A stretch of DNA of 64,000 nucleotides from an uncultured Bacteroides sp. (lineage in GTDB: Bacteria; Bacteroidota; Bacteroidia; Bacteroidales; Bacteroidaceae). The notes beneath the pieces are model-generated. The model was not told the DNA's origin. It did not search any database and saw only the letters and a list, made by a program, of their open reading frames with translations. This document shows positions 53,307 to 63,028 of the stretch, in pieces (position 1 is the first letter of the stretch; the number at the start of each line of letters is the position of its first letter). The position numbers and the translations under genes are program-made. The stretch covers positions 1-64,000 of the forward strand of contig CALUOT010000002.1 in NCBI GenBank assembly GCA_944322355.1, in the 5' to 3' direction.

Positions 53307-54979
53307 TTTGTAATTCTAAACCAATCGACATCGGCCCAACCGCCATCGTTCGTGCGAATGGCCGGACGGGTACAGAACATACCAACCTTGGCTCCTATCC
53401 ACTTGCCTTCCCGGGCTTGGAAGGTTTTTCCCAAGGCTTTGAAATGCTTTCCGTCGAGACTATAACTGAAGTTACACTTCACCACCAGGTCATGTCCGCC
53501 CTCGCTCTCGGCTATCCGGCTGCCGTCGGCACTGAACTTCACCCGCAAGTAAACCGTCTTATCAGTGAGGTTCACCGAGGCATTCGCCTGTTCGGGTTTC
53601 CCTTCGTCAGCCTTTAAGCATTCCACCTGCGAAAGCACCAATCCCTGCTCCGTATTTTCCATAATCAGGCCGGCATAATCCATTCCCATGACAACCAAGC
53701 CGGTACGTTCGCCCTTATACTTCCCGATGGGTTGGAAGGTCAGTTTCATGGTGGCCGTGAAGTTCGGGGCAGGTGTCTTCTGCAACAAGAGATTGGCTAC
53801 GTCCCACAAATTCTTGTAATCCTCCACCACCGGATACGAATATAAGCGGACCATGCTCCGATCGCCGGCATAGTAAGCCCACTTTTCGTTGATATTGGCA
53901 TGCCACTGCCATTGGGGTGAAAGGGTATAGCCATCGAACTCATCGCTTTCCTGCGGATTGCAAACGGGATATGTGCCTTCCACCAGCGGTTTCCGATAGG
54001 TCAAGACCGGTTCACCACAACCGTCTCCATCCTTATCTTCCCCGATGACCGGCCATCCATCTACCCACTTCATCGGTTGCAGATGTACCAGACGTCCATA
54101 GGCACCCACGTCCTGAAAATGGAGGAACCAGTCTTCACCCGCAGGCGTATCCAACCATGCCCCCTGATGCGGTCCGTTGACCGGGCTTTCACCTTGTGCC
54201 AACACCGTTTTCCATTCATAAGGACCATACACGCTTTTCGAGCGAAGCACTACCTGCCAACCCGTAGGCACCCCGCCTGCCGGATGAAAGATGTAGTAAT
54301 AGTCACCCCGCTTGTACATCTTCGGTCCCTCGCAAGTCTCGTGCGCTTCGTGACCATCGAAAACAATACGCGACGGAGTAATGGCTTTCGTAGCTTCGGC
54401 ATTCAGCTCGCAAATCGATATTACACTCTTGAACTCGGCCCGACTACCGGCATAGGCATGTACCATATAGACCCGTCCATCTTCATCCCAGAAGGGACAC
54501 GTATCAATAATCCCCTTACCGGGTTTCACCAATACCGGTTCTGTCCACGGTCCTGCCGGGTCTTTCGCTTTCACCATGAAGGCGCCTTGATCCGGATCTC
54601 CCCAAAAGATGTAGAACTCTCCGTTGTGATGACGAATGGCAGGCGCCCAGATGCGATTGCCATGCTCGGGACGCTCGGGCGTGGAAGCAGGCTCCAGTTT
54701 ATAAGGCACAGCCGCACCGATGATACTCCAGTTCACCAAGTCCTTGGAATGAAGGATAGGCAATCCCGGCAAGCAATTGAAGCTGGAAGCAGTGAGATAA
54801 TAATCATCCCCCACCCGGCAAGCATCCGGATCGGAATAGTCGGCATAGAGCACAGGGTTCTTGTAAGTACCGTCTCCCTGGTCGGGACACCATACTTGCG
54901 ACACATAGTTGTCTTGTTGAGCAGCCAATGGCAAAGCTACCAGCAAAGCCAATCCGCATAACGTTTTTGCGTAATTCAT
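53303..54979 (-). CDS. GH43 family glycoside hydrolase (arabinofuranosidase/xylosidase-like)
   Basis: A 558-residue secreted enzyme with a signal peptide (about 1-20). The five-bladed propeller domain (about 35-335) contains NPVLYADYSDPDACRVGDDYY with the general-base Asp, IIDTCPFWDEDGRVYMVHA with the pKa-modulating Asp, and HETCEGPKMYKRGDYYYIF with the acid Glu. The C-terminal beta-sandwich (about 350-558) is of the GH43_C2/DUF1349 kind. In a pectin locus it likely removes arabinose or galactose side chains. Coupled to the HAD gene downstream. Confidence 0.92.
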   Translation of the reverse strand: MNYAKTLCGLALLVALPLAAQQDNYVSQVWCPDQGDGTYKNPVLYADYSDPDACRVGDDYYLTASSFNCLPGLPILHSKDLVNWSIIGAAVPYKLEPASTPERPEHGNRIWAPAIRHHNGEFYIFWGDPDQGAFMVKAKDPAGPWTEPVLVKPGKGIIDTCPFWDEDGRVYMVHAYAGSRAEFKSVISICELNAEATKAITPSRIVFDGHEAHETCEGPKMYKRGDYYYIFHPAGGVPTGWQVVLRSKSVYGPYEWKTVLAQGESPVNGPHQGAWLDTPAGEDWFLHFQDVGAYGRLVHLQPMKWVDGWPVIGEDKDGDGCGEPVLTYRKPLVEGTYPVCNPQESDEFDGYTLSPQWQWHANINEKWAYYAGDRSMVRLYSYPVVEDYKNLWDVANLLLQKTPAPNFTATMKLTFQPIGKYKGERTGLVVMGMDYAGLIMENTEQGLVLSQVECLKADEGKPEQANASVNLTDKTVYLRVKFSADGSRIAESEGGHDLVVKCNFSYSLDGKHFKALGKTFQAREGKWIGAKVGMFCTRPAIRTNDGGWADVDWFRITK

Positions 54980-55046
54980 AACTAAAAATCATTAATCAAG
55001 TTCTTCATTTATCATACGAATGAAGCGGCTGTTTTACTCAATCTAT

Positions 55047-56273
55047 TCAACGGGAAATAGTGACTTGAAGCGGATGTTCCAGTTGTTCCTTCCACTCCTG
55101 CATATACTTGAACCAAGCGTCCGCCGTGGGATAGCCAAACTTTTCCTTACGTGAGGTGAACATGGTGTAGTGATGGAAGTATTTCTCACCGGGAGCCGAC
55201 AAAGTGTAGAGGAAGTTATCTTTATCCTTCACTTCGTCAATCACATATTTTTTCGGGATATACGTGGCCAGGCCGATGGTTTCCTTAGCATACTTCACGG
55301 TATCGGTCACCGGCCAATAACGTCCCCAACTACCTACCAAGCCGGTGTGATCGGAATAAGAAACGGTTTCACCTCCCATGATGTTTTGTACGCCGGTGCA
55401 GAACACTTCTTTCTTCAACGGTTCAGCAAAGAAGGTTTCAACAAGCAAATCACGATGTCCGGCATAGAGCGTATACCGATGCGTCATGGTCAATTCGCTG
55501 CCCTGGTATTCCCATCCTTTCACCTTCACTTCGGCAATGACGCGCACCGGACCATAAGCCAACACACTCTCCGTGCGGAAAGCAATCGGCTCGACATGCG
55601 TAGCCTTCTGCCCGTTCCATCCTTTCAAGGCACCGACACCACAGCTGTTGCCTACCATCAGCACATCATCTCCAAAGCCGCGTGCCAACTGGTCGTCATT
55701 AGGATAGAACTGACTTTCCTTCAACTCAAAACCTTTATTGAACTTGCCATAAGGGTCGATGGTCTGTTTCTCATTGAAGTAAACCCGATAGCCCACTAAT
55801 TCCGACTCCAACATGGGACCGTGTCCATGCACCATGCTATAGAAGTTCGTCGTACCGGGTACGGTAATGGATTGAACAGGCGCATGTTTTCCACCCTTGG
55901 CATCACGGGCTAACAACGTGGCATATACGCGAGATTCATACGTTTTCTCACTTTTCTCGGCAGACAAGAGGATGTCCAACTTCCGAGTGCCCTGAGCCGG
56001 CATGTCAATAACAAAAGCCAGCTCGTCCGCTTTCAAGTCTCCGTCCAAATCGTCCAGTTGCGAAGGAATTTCCGTATTTCCCTCTTTCACTACTGCCGAC
56101 TGTACCCGGAAGTCCACCGGCACTGCTTTCAAATCGATAACAACCGGGGCATCCTTCTGTTCGTTCGTCCATTCATTTTTTACTTCTACACTAAAGGCTT
56201 TAGTTTGTTGAGCCATCATAGATGCCGATGCTCCTCCCAGGAGACACAGCAAGAAAAACAATTTCTGTTTCAT
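55047..56273 (-). CDS. DUF4861 family secreted protein
   Basis: A 408-residue protein with a signal peptide (about 1-21) and a single large DUF4861-type domain: VEVKNEWTNEQKDAPVVIDL, then SMVHGHGPMLESELVGYRVYF and FYPNDDQLARGFGDDVL. Members occur in pectin and ulvan-type loci; an enzymatic role on uronic acid oligosaccharides has been suggested but I cannot confirm one. Located between GH28 and GH43 genes in the same orientation. Confidence 0.85.
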   Translation of the reverse strand: MKQKLFFLLCLLGGASASMMAQQTKAFSVEVKNEWTNEQKDAPVVIDLKAVPVDFRVQSAVVKEGNTEIPSQLDDLDGDLKADELAFVIDMPAQGTRKLDILLSAEKSEKTYESRVYATLLARDAKGGKHAPVQSITVPGTTNFYSMVHGHGPMLESELVGYRVYFNEKQTIDPYGKFNKGFELKESQFYPNDDQLARGFGDDVLMVGNSCGVGALKGWNGQKATHVEPIAFRTESVLAYGPVRVIAEVKVKGWEYQGSELTMTHRYTLYAGHRDLLVETFFAEPLKKEVFCTGVQNIMGGETVSYSDHTGLVGSWGRYWPVTDTVKYAKETIGLATYIPKKYVIDEVKDKDNFLYTLSAPGEKYFHHYTMFTSRKEKFGYPTADAWFKYMQEWKEQLEHPLQVTISR

Positions 56274-56606
56274 GATTTCGTCTGATTTTACTTTTCATGC
56301 AAAAATAGAAATTATTTTTCAGGTATTCAACTCTCATCCGATTCAAGTTTCATCCTGACGCACCGCCACTATCCGATTAAACAGGTTGAGGATTATAGTA
56401 TTGTCAGTTTTTTTAACCTCACTCAAGGAAATATCGGGCACCCTCTCCAGAAAGCTTCTAAAAGGGGGGCTGGGAATGTTAGTAACATAGAGGCCGAATG
56501 TTAGTAACACTCACCCCTTATGTTACTAACATTCGGCCCCTATGGTAGTAACCCTCTCAAGAGAAGGTATATGCCGAACAGCAAAATTGTAAGTATTTAT
56601 CCGATT
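56274..56606. repeat. GH28-DUF4861 intergenic region with 22-bp-periodic array C
   Basis: Within this 333-bp gap, units begin at 56476, 56498, 56520 and 56542, exactly 22 bp apart. Their cores are ATGTTAGTAACA (twice), ATGTTACTAACA (the same palindrome read the other way) and ATGGTAGTAACC, each followed by about 10 variable bases. The second and third units form an 18-bp perfect inverted repeat with an 11-nt loop (GGCCGAATGTTAGTAACA and its complement). The remainder of the gap shows no gene. Confidence 0.8.
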
Positions 56607-58175
56607 CTAATCCGCATAAGTCTCACCGTTTACCTTCACATTCTTGGAATCTTTCACCTCCAACGGTTGGCCATCGGTATCGACCTGCGCATTGTCAATG
56701 GATACATTTTCAGCCTGACTGATAATGATACCGACCTTAGCGTCATTGATCCGCACATCCTTAATCTGCACATTGCGGATGGGCATCTCCGGCAAACCAT
56801 TGAAGAACATGGCCCGACCGATGTTGCTGGCCGTAATGTTCGAAATGTAGATGTCACGGAAAGCCGGGGTTTCTTCCGTCACCGGCGGGATGGTAGCTTT
56901 CATCCGGTTCGCCAAGTCTTCGTCACTTTCTTCACCGGCTCCCTTTCCTCCATAAAACAGGTCGAACAACAAGGCTTCATGAGGGATGTCTATCATGTGA
57001 ATATTGTGGATATGGATATTCTCTACCACTCCACCCCGGCCACGGGTACTCTTAAAACGAAGGCCGACATCCGTGCCCAAGAAAGTACAATCGGTCACAT
57101 AGATATTCTTGACTCCTCCCGACATCTCACTGCCTACCACAAAGCCACCATGCCCATGAAGCACGACATTGTTCTTCACCACTACATTCTGACAAGGTTC
57201 TCCCCGCTTACGTCCATCTTCGTCTTTTCCCGACTTGATGCAGATAGCATCATCACCGGCATCGAAGATGTTATTGATAATCAACGCATAATTGCAGGAT
57301 TCCAAATCGAGTGCATCCCCGTTTTGCGAATACCACGGATTGAAGACTTTCACATTATTAATAGTAATATGCTCGCACGAAAGTGGATGCAGGCACCAAG
57401 CCGGCGAGTTTTTAAAAGTAACCCCTTCCAGCAGCACTTTCCTGCTCTTGACAATGTTCAGCAACACCGGACGAAGCCAAGGACGAATCTCGTTCCATTC
57501 CTCTTCCGTCTCAATCCCTTCCGGCGTATTGAACTCTTTGGTAGCCAATGCGCCTTTCAGCGATCCTTCCGTGGGATACCAGACATTCTTCTCGACAACA
57601 CCTCCCGAGTTAACCAAGGTATTCCACTGCGAAGCAGTAAGCTTACTCTTCTTCACCGGCCGCCAGCTATCCCCCGAACCATCGAATACGCCATGACCGG
57701 TAATCGCAATGTTCTCTGCACCCCGAGCAGAAATGGGGGACTGGCAACGACGCGTCTCCAGTCCTTCAAACGAAGTAGCAATAATCGGATAAGCCTCAAA
57801 ATCATCCGTAAACAGGACCAAAGCATTTTTTTCCGTATACAGGTTGACATTGCTCAACAATTCGATAGGCCCTGTCAACCAAAAGCCTTCGGGAATGATG
57901 ACCTTTCCTCCGCCCTTGGCATTCACTGCCTTAATGGCCTCATTGATGGCTTTCGTATTCAGTGTCTTGCCATCGGCTATGGCACCAAAATCCTTGATAT
58001 TGACCGAATAATCGGGAAAAGAAGGTTGCTCTACTTGCGCCATATCGAAGGGTAAACCTTCGTACACGCTGTTGTCTATACGATTTACACATTGTGCCGA
58101 AGCCATGTGTGGGAATCCCAGCAGCGGAAGAGCCAGCATGGTAAGTACCCCTAATTTTTTAACGAGTGTGTTCAT
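56607..58175 (-). CDS. GH28 polygalacturonase family hydrolase
   Basis: A 522-residue secreted enzyme (signal peptide about 1-27) with a right-handed parallel beta-helix. The GH28 catalytic elements appear in order: NGDALDLESC, DAGDDAICIKSGKD with the Asp pair, GHGGFVVGSEMSGG with the catalytic His loop, and LRFKSTRGRGG corresponding to the R-x-K motif. It cleaves galacturonic acid linkages of pectin, endo or exo. A TACTTTTG -7 element (58205-58212, reverse strand) lies about 30 nt upstream, so this is probably the first gene of the enzyme operon. Confidence 0.94.
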   Translation of the reverse strand: MNTLVKKLGVLTMLALPLLGFPHMASAQCVNRIDNSVYEGLPFDMAQVEQPSFPDYSVNIKDFGAIADGKTLNTKAINEAIKAVNAKGGGKVIIPEGFWLTGPIELLSNVNLYTEKNALVLFTDDFEAYPIIATSFEGLETRRCQSPISARGAENIAITGHGVFDGSGDSWRPVKKSKLTASQWNTLVNSGGVVEKNVWYPTEGSLKGALATKEFNTPEGIETEEEWNEIRPWLRPVLLNIVKSRKVLLEGVTFKNSPAWCLHPLSCEHITINNVKVFNPWYSQNGDALDLESCNYALIINNIFDAGDDAICIKSGKDEDGRKRGEPCQNVVVKNNVVLHGHGGFVVGSEMSGGVKNIYVTDCTFLGTDVGLRFKSTRGRGGVVENIHIHNIHMIDIPHEALLFDLFYGGKGAGEESDEDLANRMKATIPPVTEETPAFRDIYISNITASNIGRAMFFNGLPEMPIRNVQIKDVRINDAKVGIIISQAENVSIDNAQVDTDGQPLEVKDSKNVKVNGETYAD

Positions 58176-58204
58176 TCGTGATACCTTTTAAATATTGTGT
58201 TTTG

Positions 58205-58212
58205 CAAAAGTA
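58205..58212 (-). promoter_or_regulatory. -7 element of the GH28 gene
   Basis: TACTTTTG on the reverse strand fits TAnnTTTG about 30 nt upstream of the GH28 ATG. Upstream, GTGCATT-TTTGT recurs once at a 21-bp distance (near 58235 and 58256). Confidence 0.5.
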
Positions 58213-58318
58213 TCTTTCCACCTCGTATCCGTTGTGCATTATTTGTTAGTTTAGGTGCATTTTTTGTCATTTGGAATCTTTCTTCCCCTTTTTTCGAAAA
58301 ACATACGGATAAACTTCC

Positions 58319-58326
58319 TATCTTTG
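58319..58326 (+). promoter_or_regulatory. -7 element of fabI
   Basis: TATCTTTG matches the Bacteroides consensus, 24 nt before the fabI ATG at 58351. Confidence 0.6.
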
Positions 58327-58350
58327 CAGCGTGAATTATAAAAAATAGGT

Positions 58351-59208
58351 ATGAGTTACAATTTATTAAAAGGAAAGAAAGGTATTATTTTCGGTGCTCT
58401 GAACGAGCAGTCAATAGCTTGGAAAGTAGCTGAAAAAGCTGTAGAAGAAGGAGCAACCATTACCCTGTCGAATACTCCCGTAGCCGTACGCATGGGCGAA
58501 GTTTCTGCTTTGGCTGAAAAGCTGAACTGCGAAGTAATTGCAGCCGATGCTACGAACGTATCCGATCTGGAAAATGTATTCAAACGCTCCATGGAAGTAT
58601 TGGGTGGGCAGATAGACTTTGTACTGCACTCCATCGGCATGTCACCCAATGTGCGCAAAAAACGTACATACGATGACTTGGATTATGATATGCTGAGCAA
58701 GACACTGGACATCTCAGCCATCTCCTTCCACAAAATGATACAAAGTGCCAAGAAACTGAATGCCATAGCCGAATATGGTTCCATCCTTGCTTTAAGCTAT
58801 GTAGCCGCCCAACGTACATTCTTTGGTTACAACGACATGGCCGATGCCAAGTCCTTATTGGAATCCATCGCCCGCAGTTTTGGTTACATCTACGGTCGTG
58901 AACACAATGTACGCATCAATACCATATCCCAATCGCCCACGATGACTACAGCCGGTTCGGGTGTGAAAGGTATGGACAAGCTATTCGACTTTGCCAACCG
59001 CATGTCGCCACTGGGCAATGCTTCTGCCGAAGAATGTGCCGACTATTGCATTGTCATGTTCTCGGACCTGACACGCAAAGTGACGATGCAGAACCTTTAC
59101 CATGACGGCGGTTTCTCCAGCATGGGCATGAGCCTTCGTGCAATGAACACGTACCAGAAAGGTATGGAAGAATACATGGATGCCAACGGTCATATCATCT
59201 ATGGATAA
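58351..59208 (+). CDS. fabI: enoyl-[acyl-carrier-protein] reductase (NADH)
   Basis: Last step of the fatty acid elongation cycle. The 285-residue SDR-type protein has the atypical FabI Gly-rich region GKKGIIFGALNEQSIAW and VLHSIGMSPN. The catalytic Tyr/Lys region lies around ALSYVAAQRTFFGYNDMADAKSLLES, and TISQSPTMTTAGSGVKGMD follows. Complete. It overlaps the following methyltransferase gene by 8 bp. Confidence 0.95.
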   Translation: MSYNLLKGKKGIIFGALNEQSIAWKVAEKAVEEGATITLSNTPVAVRMGEVSALAEKLNCEVIAADATNVSDLENVFKRSMEVLGGQIDFVLHSIGMSPNVRKKRTYDDLDYDMLSKTLDISAISFHKMIQSAKKLNAIAEYGSILALSYVAAQRTFFGYNDMADAKSLLESIARSFGYIYGREHNVRINTISQSPTMTTAGSGVKGMDKLFDFANRMSPLGNASAEECADYCIVMFSDLTRKVTMQNLYHDGGFSSMGMSLRAMNTYQKGMEEYMDANGHIIYG

Positions 59209-59917
59209 AATAACTCCCGCCCTCTATCTCTTACCTGTCACCTTAGGTGACACCTCGTGGGAGAAGGTATTGCCCGCTTATAATAAGGATATTATAGCGG
59301 GCATTCGCCATTTTATTGTGGAAGACATACGCTCGGCCCGCCGTTTTTTAAAGAAGATAGATCCGGAGACCTCAATTGATGCCCTGACGTTCTATCCGCT
59401 GAATAAGCATACATCCCCCGATGCTATCTCCGGTTATCTGAAGCCCTTGGAAAAAGGAGAACCGATGGGAGTCATCTCCGAAGCCGGATGTCCGGCCGTA
59501 GCCGACCCTGGTGCAGACGTAGTAGCCATGGCTCAACGTAAAGGGCTGAAGGTGGTACCGCTCATAGGGCCTTCTTCCATTATATTATCAGTAATGGGAT
59601 CAGGATTCAACGGACAAAGTTTTGCATTCAACGGTTACTTGCCCATCGAACCGGCCGAACGCATCAAGAAACTCAAGCAATTGGAACAACGAGCCTACAC
59701 CGAGCACCAGACGCAACTGTTCATTGAAACGCCTTATCGCAACCATAAACTGTTGGAGGATATTTTGCAGCATTGCCGCCCGCAAACCAGGCTTTGCATA
59801 GCTGCCAATATTACTTGCGAAGATGAATTGATCCGTACCCGTAGCGTCAAAGAATGGAAAAGCAAAACACCGGACTTGACCAAAGTGCCTTGCATTTTCC
59901 TCCTTTATCACCCCTAA
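59201..59917 (+). CDS. tetrapyrrole-methylase family SAM-dependent methyltransferase (RsmI-like)
   Basis: A 238-residue protein with the SAM-binding features of the precorrin methylase/RsmI fold: MGVISEAGCPAVADPGADVV, PLIGPSSIILSVMGSGFNGQ, FAFNGYLP, and LFIETPYRN. RsmI proteins 2'-O-methylate 16S rRNA C1402. This shorter Bacteroidetes form is usually annotated only as a SAM-dependent methyltransferase. ATG at 59201 is preferred to 59180. Convergent with lipA, with a 3-nt gap. Confidence 0.88.
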   Translation: MDKITPALYLLPVTLGDTSWEKVLPAYNKDIIAGIRHFIVEDIRSARRFLKKIDPETSIDALTFYPLNKHTSPDAISGYLKPLEKGEPMGVISEAGCPAVADPGADVVAMAQRKGLKVVPLIGPSSIILSVMGSGFNGQSFAFNGYLPIEPAERIKKLKQLEQRAYTEHQTQLFIETPYRNHKLLEDILQHCRPQTRLCIAANITCEDELIRTRSVKEWKSKTPDLTKVPCIFLLYHP

Positions 59918-59920
59918 GAT

Positions 59921-60784
59921 TTATTTTTTCAGTTGCAGGAAAGACTTTTCCGCATGGTAGGAAGAACGTACCAAAGGACCACTTTCTACTTGCGTGAAAC
60001 CTTTGGCCAAGGCCGTATGTTTATAACGGCCGAACTGTGCCGGGGTAACGTACTCAGCCACCGGATAATGATGATAGGTAGGTCGCAGGTATTGTCCAAT
60101 GGTCAGCATACGACAACCTGCCTCCAACAAGTCGTCCATCAGCTCTTCCACTTCCTCAGGCGTCTCCCCCAGCCCAACCATAATACCCGATTTGGCTAAA
60201 AGACCGCTTTCCGCAATCTGCCGAATGACAGCCAGACTGGTTTCATATCGGGCCGCGCTACGCACCAAGGGACTTATACGACGCACCGTTTCCATGTTGT
60301 GCCCTACGATGTCAGGACGTGTTTCCAATACTTGATTTATTAATTCACGGCGTCCTTGAAAATCGGGTATCAAAGCTTCAAGAGTCGTATCCGGATTCTG
60401 CCGGCGTACTTCACAGATGGTTTGTGCCCAATGAGCAGCCCCTAAATCCGGCAAGTCATCCCGATCGACAGAAGTAATTACGGCATGTGCCAACTTCATC
60501 AGCCGAACAGACTCAGCTACATGGGCAGGTTCTTGAGAATCCAAAGCCAGGGGATGCCCCGTTGGCGTATTGCAGAACTTACAATTGCGTGTACAGATCC
60601 CTCCACCGATCAAGAATGTAGCCGTACCATGACTCCAGCATTCCCCCCGGTTAGGACAACGCCCGCTACTACAAATGGTGTGTAAACCATGTGATTCTAC
60701 AAGGCGCTTGGTGTCTGTATAGCGTTCGTTGGCACTGATACTTGCTTTCAACCACTCCGGTTTACGTTCTATTTTCTCCTTCAT
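59921..60784 (-). CDS. lipA: lipoyl synthase
   Basis: A 287-residue radical-SAM enzyme that inserts two sulfurs into octanoyl-lipoyl domains. It has the auxiliary-cluster cysteines in CSSGRCPNRGECW and the radical-SAM cluster CTRNCKFCNT. The C-terminal VESGPLVRSSYHAE carries the R-S-S-Y-H motif whose Ser ligates the auxiliary cluster. Complete. Its start overlaps the stop of the peptidase gene by one base (TAATG), so translation is coupled. Confidence 0.96.
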   Translation of the reverse strand: MKEKIERKPEWLKASISANERYTDTKRLVESHGLHTICSSGRCPNRGECWSHGTATFLIGGGICTRNCKFCNTPTGHPLALDSQEPAHVAESVRLMKLAHAVITSVDRDDLPDLGAAHWAQTICEVRRQNPDTTLEALIPDFQGRRELINQVLETRPDIVGHNMETVRRISPLVRSAARYETSLAVIRQIAESGLLAKSGIMVGLGETPEEVEELMDDLLEAGCRMLTIGQYLRPTYHHYPVAEYVTPAQFGRYKHTALAKGFTQVESGPLVRSSYHAEKSFLQLKK

Positions 60785-62997
60785 TACAGATTCTGCTTAA
60801 AGAACTCAGTCAGACGAGTATAAAGATGCATGCGCGTATTACCACCGAAAATACTGTGATTGCGATTCGTATACACCTGCATGTCAAATTGCTTTCCTAA
60901 TTGCACCAATCGCTCTGCATACTCGGCACAATTCTGATAGTGTACATTGTCATCGGCCATGCCATGTACCAGCAACAGGCGTCCATGCAACTTGTCGGCA
61001 CGGGTAAAGGCTGACGAAGCACGATATCCGTCGGCATTCTCTTGCGGCGTACGCATGAAACGTTCTCCATAAATGGTGTCGTAGTAATTCCAGTCAGTCA
61101 CAGCAGCGACAGCTACTCCGGCTTTGAACACCGGTGTACCCTCACTCATACTCATAATAGTCATGTAGCCTCCGAAACTCCATCCCCAGATACCGATACG
61201 TTGTTTGTCCACATAAGGCAGACTACCCAGATAGAGAGCCGTTTCCACTTGATCGCGGGCTTCTTTTACTCCTAAATTAAGGTAAGTACATTTCTCGAAG
61301 TCAGCTCCACGACCACCCGTACCACGTCCGTCCACACACACCACGATATATCCTTGGGTAGCCATGTACGTTTCCCAACTGATGCTGAAAGCATCCGTCA
61401 CTTCTTGCGAACCGGGACCACTGTACTGATATTGCAAAACCGGATATTTCTTATCGGCCGAAAAGTCGACCGGCTTCATCATCCAGCCATTCAATGAGGT
61501 GCCATCCGTCGTCGTAAAAGTAAAGAACTCCTTACGGGGCAAACGGTAGGAAGCCAAGCGTTGCTTCAATGCCTGGTTATCCTCCAGTACACTCAGTGGT
61601 TCTCCTTTCTGGTTGTGCAATGTCACCACCAAAGGTTCTTCCAGCGAAGTATAGTAGTTCACAAAATATTTCATGTCGGAACTGAAAATGGCACTGTTCG
61701 TTCCTTCGCGTAAGGACAGTTTCGTTTTGCGGCCTTTACGGTCTACTTTATAAACAGCTGAACGCAAAGGACTTTCTTCATTGCTGCTATAGTAAAGGGA
61801 ACCCTCCTGTGCATCATACCCTAAAAAGCGGCTGACTTCATACGAGCCATCGGTTACCTGCTTGTCCAGCAAACCCGTCATGCGATACCAATACAGATGA
61901 CTGAATCCACTCCGTTCGCTCAGGAAACTAAAATGATCCTCATAAAAAACGATATTGTCAAAAATGCCCTCCTTTATATAGGTGTCGCTTTCATCACGCA
62001 ACACCAGCTTGCATACGGTGCTACGCGGATTGGCAAAATACAGTTCAAAGCGATTCTGATGGCGGTTCAAGGTCATGACGGCCAGTTTCTCCGGGTCTTT
62101 GGTGAAACGAATGCGAGGGATATAACCATCGGCCTCCAGCGGTACATCTATCTGACGAGTCACCTTGCTCTTGATGTCGAAAGTATGCACACTGACTTTC
62201 GAATTGGCCTCACCTGTTTTCGGATATTTATAAGTATAAGCTCCCGGATATTTGGCATAAGCTTCTACGCGAGGAGACTCACCGGCAAATACGGGGAAAG
62301 TATAAGAAGGTACTTCGCTTTCATCCCAACGCACGTAAGCCAGCATCTGGTTATCAGGACTGAACTCTAAAGCCCGATTCATGGCAAACTCTTCCTCGTA
62401 CACCCAGTCGGGTATGCCGTTCAATATTTTATTGCGCTCTCCATCCTTGGTCACTTGGCTTTCGCTATTGCCATAAAGCCGCTTCACTAAGTAAATATTG
62501 TTGTCGCGCACAAAAGCCACCATCGTGCCATCAGGGGAAAACACCGGTGCCTGTTGCGGACCACCATCCGACAGAGGCTCTACGATATTATTAATCTTCC
62601 CCTCCTGATTGCGCTTCAGGCTATACAGATAGTGTACCGCCGTAAACGAACGCCGATAGATGGGAGTCGTCTCCGTAGCAATCAATAAAGTCAGACCGTC
62701 AGGAGAGAATGTGTAACTATCGAAATGCTTGAAAGGACACTCGCGAGCTGTTGTCACGTCGAACAAAACTTCCACAGCCTCGCCCGTACGGAAAGAATGT
62801 TTCACGATTTGTGTACGCTCGGCATTCATCTGCGCATAGTGGGCTCCATCACCGGGAATCGGTACTACACCATATATACTACGCGGACGGAACTTACCAG
62901 CCACTACCTCATCTAAAGTTAATGATAACTCACCGCTTTGAGCAAAAGCACCAAAGGCAGCGAGCCAAAAAAGAATTATAGCAATCGATTGTTTCAT
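60784..62997 (-). CDS. S9 family dipeptidyl peptidase IV-like
   Basis: A 737-residue secreted serine peptidase (signal peptide about 1-19) that removes X-Pro dipeptides. The N-terminal beta-propeller (about 45-480) contains the substrate-binding double Glu in DWVYEEEFAMNRA. The alpha/beta-hydrolase domain shows the nucleophile in GWSFGGYM (Ser607), the Asp in HGMADDNVHY (682/683) and the His in NRNHSIFGG (714). A TACCTTTG element at 63029-63036 (reverse strand) is the probable -7 region. Confidence 0.94.
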   Translation of the reverse strand: MKQSIAIILFWLAAFGAFAQSGELSLTLDEVVAGKFRPRSIYGVVPIPGDGAHYAQMNAERTQIVKHSFRTGEAVEVLFDVTTARECPFKHFDSYTFSPDGLTLLIATETTPIYRRSFTAVHYLYSLKRNQEGKINNIVEPLSDGGPQQAPVFSPDGTMVAFVRDNNIYLVKRLYGNSESQVTKDGERNKILNGIPDWVYEEEFAMNRALEFSPDNQMLAYVRWDESEVPSYTFPVFAGESPRVEAYAKYPGAYTYKYPKTGEANSKVSVHTFDIKSKVTRQIDVPLEADGYIPRIRFTKDPEKLAVMTLNRHQNRFELYFANPRSTVCKLVLRDESDTYIKEGIFDNIVFYEDHFSFLSERSGFSHLYWYRMTGLLDKQVTDGSYEVSRFLGYDAQEGSLYYSSNEESPLRSAVYKVDRKGRKTKLSLREGTNSAIFSSDMKYFVNYYTSLEEPLVVTLHNQKGEPLSVLEDNQALKQRLASYRLPRKEFFTFTTTDGTSLNGWMMKPVDFSADKKYPVLQYQYSGPGSQEVTDAFSISWETYMATQGYIVVCVDGRGTGGRGADFEKCTYLNLGVKEARDQVETALYLGSLPYVDKQRIGIWGWSFGGYMTIMSMSEGTPVFKAGVAVAAVTDWNYYDTIYGERFMRTPQENADGYRASSAFTRADKLHGRLLLVHGMADDNVHYQNCAEYAERLVQLGKQFDMQVYTNRNHSIFGGNTRMHLYTRLTEFFKQNL

Positions 62998-63028
62998 GTT
63001 TCTATAAATTTCTGTTATTTATGCGCTA

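Noticed and set aside
56520..58055. A 511-codon forward frame antisense to the GH28 gene
   Set aside because: The reverse-strand product has a signal peptide and all GH28 motifs. The forward frame has none and is a mirror artefact.
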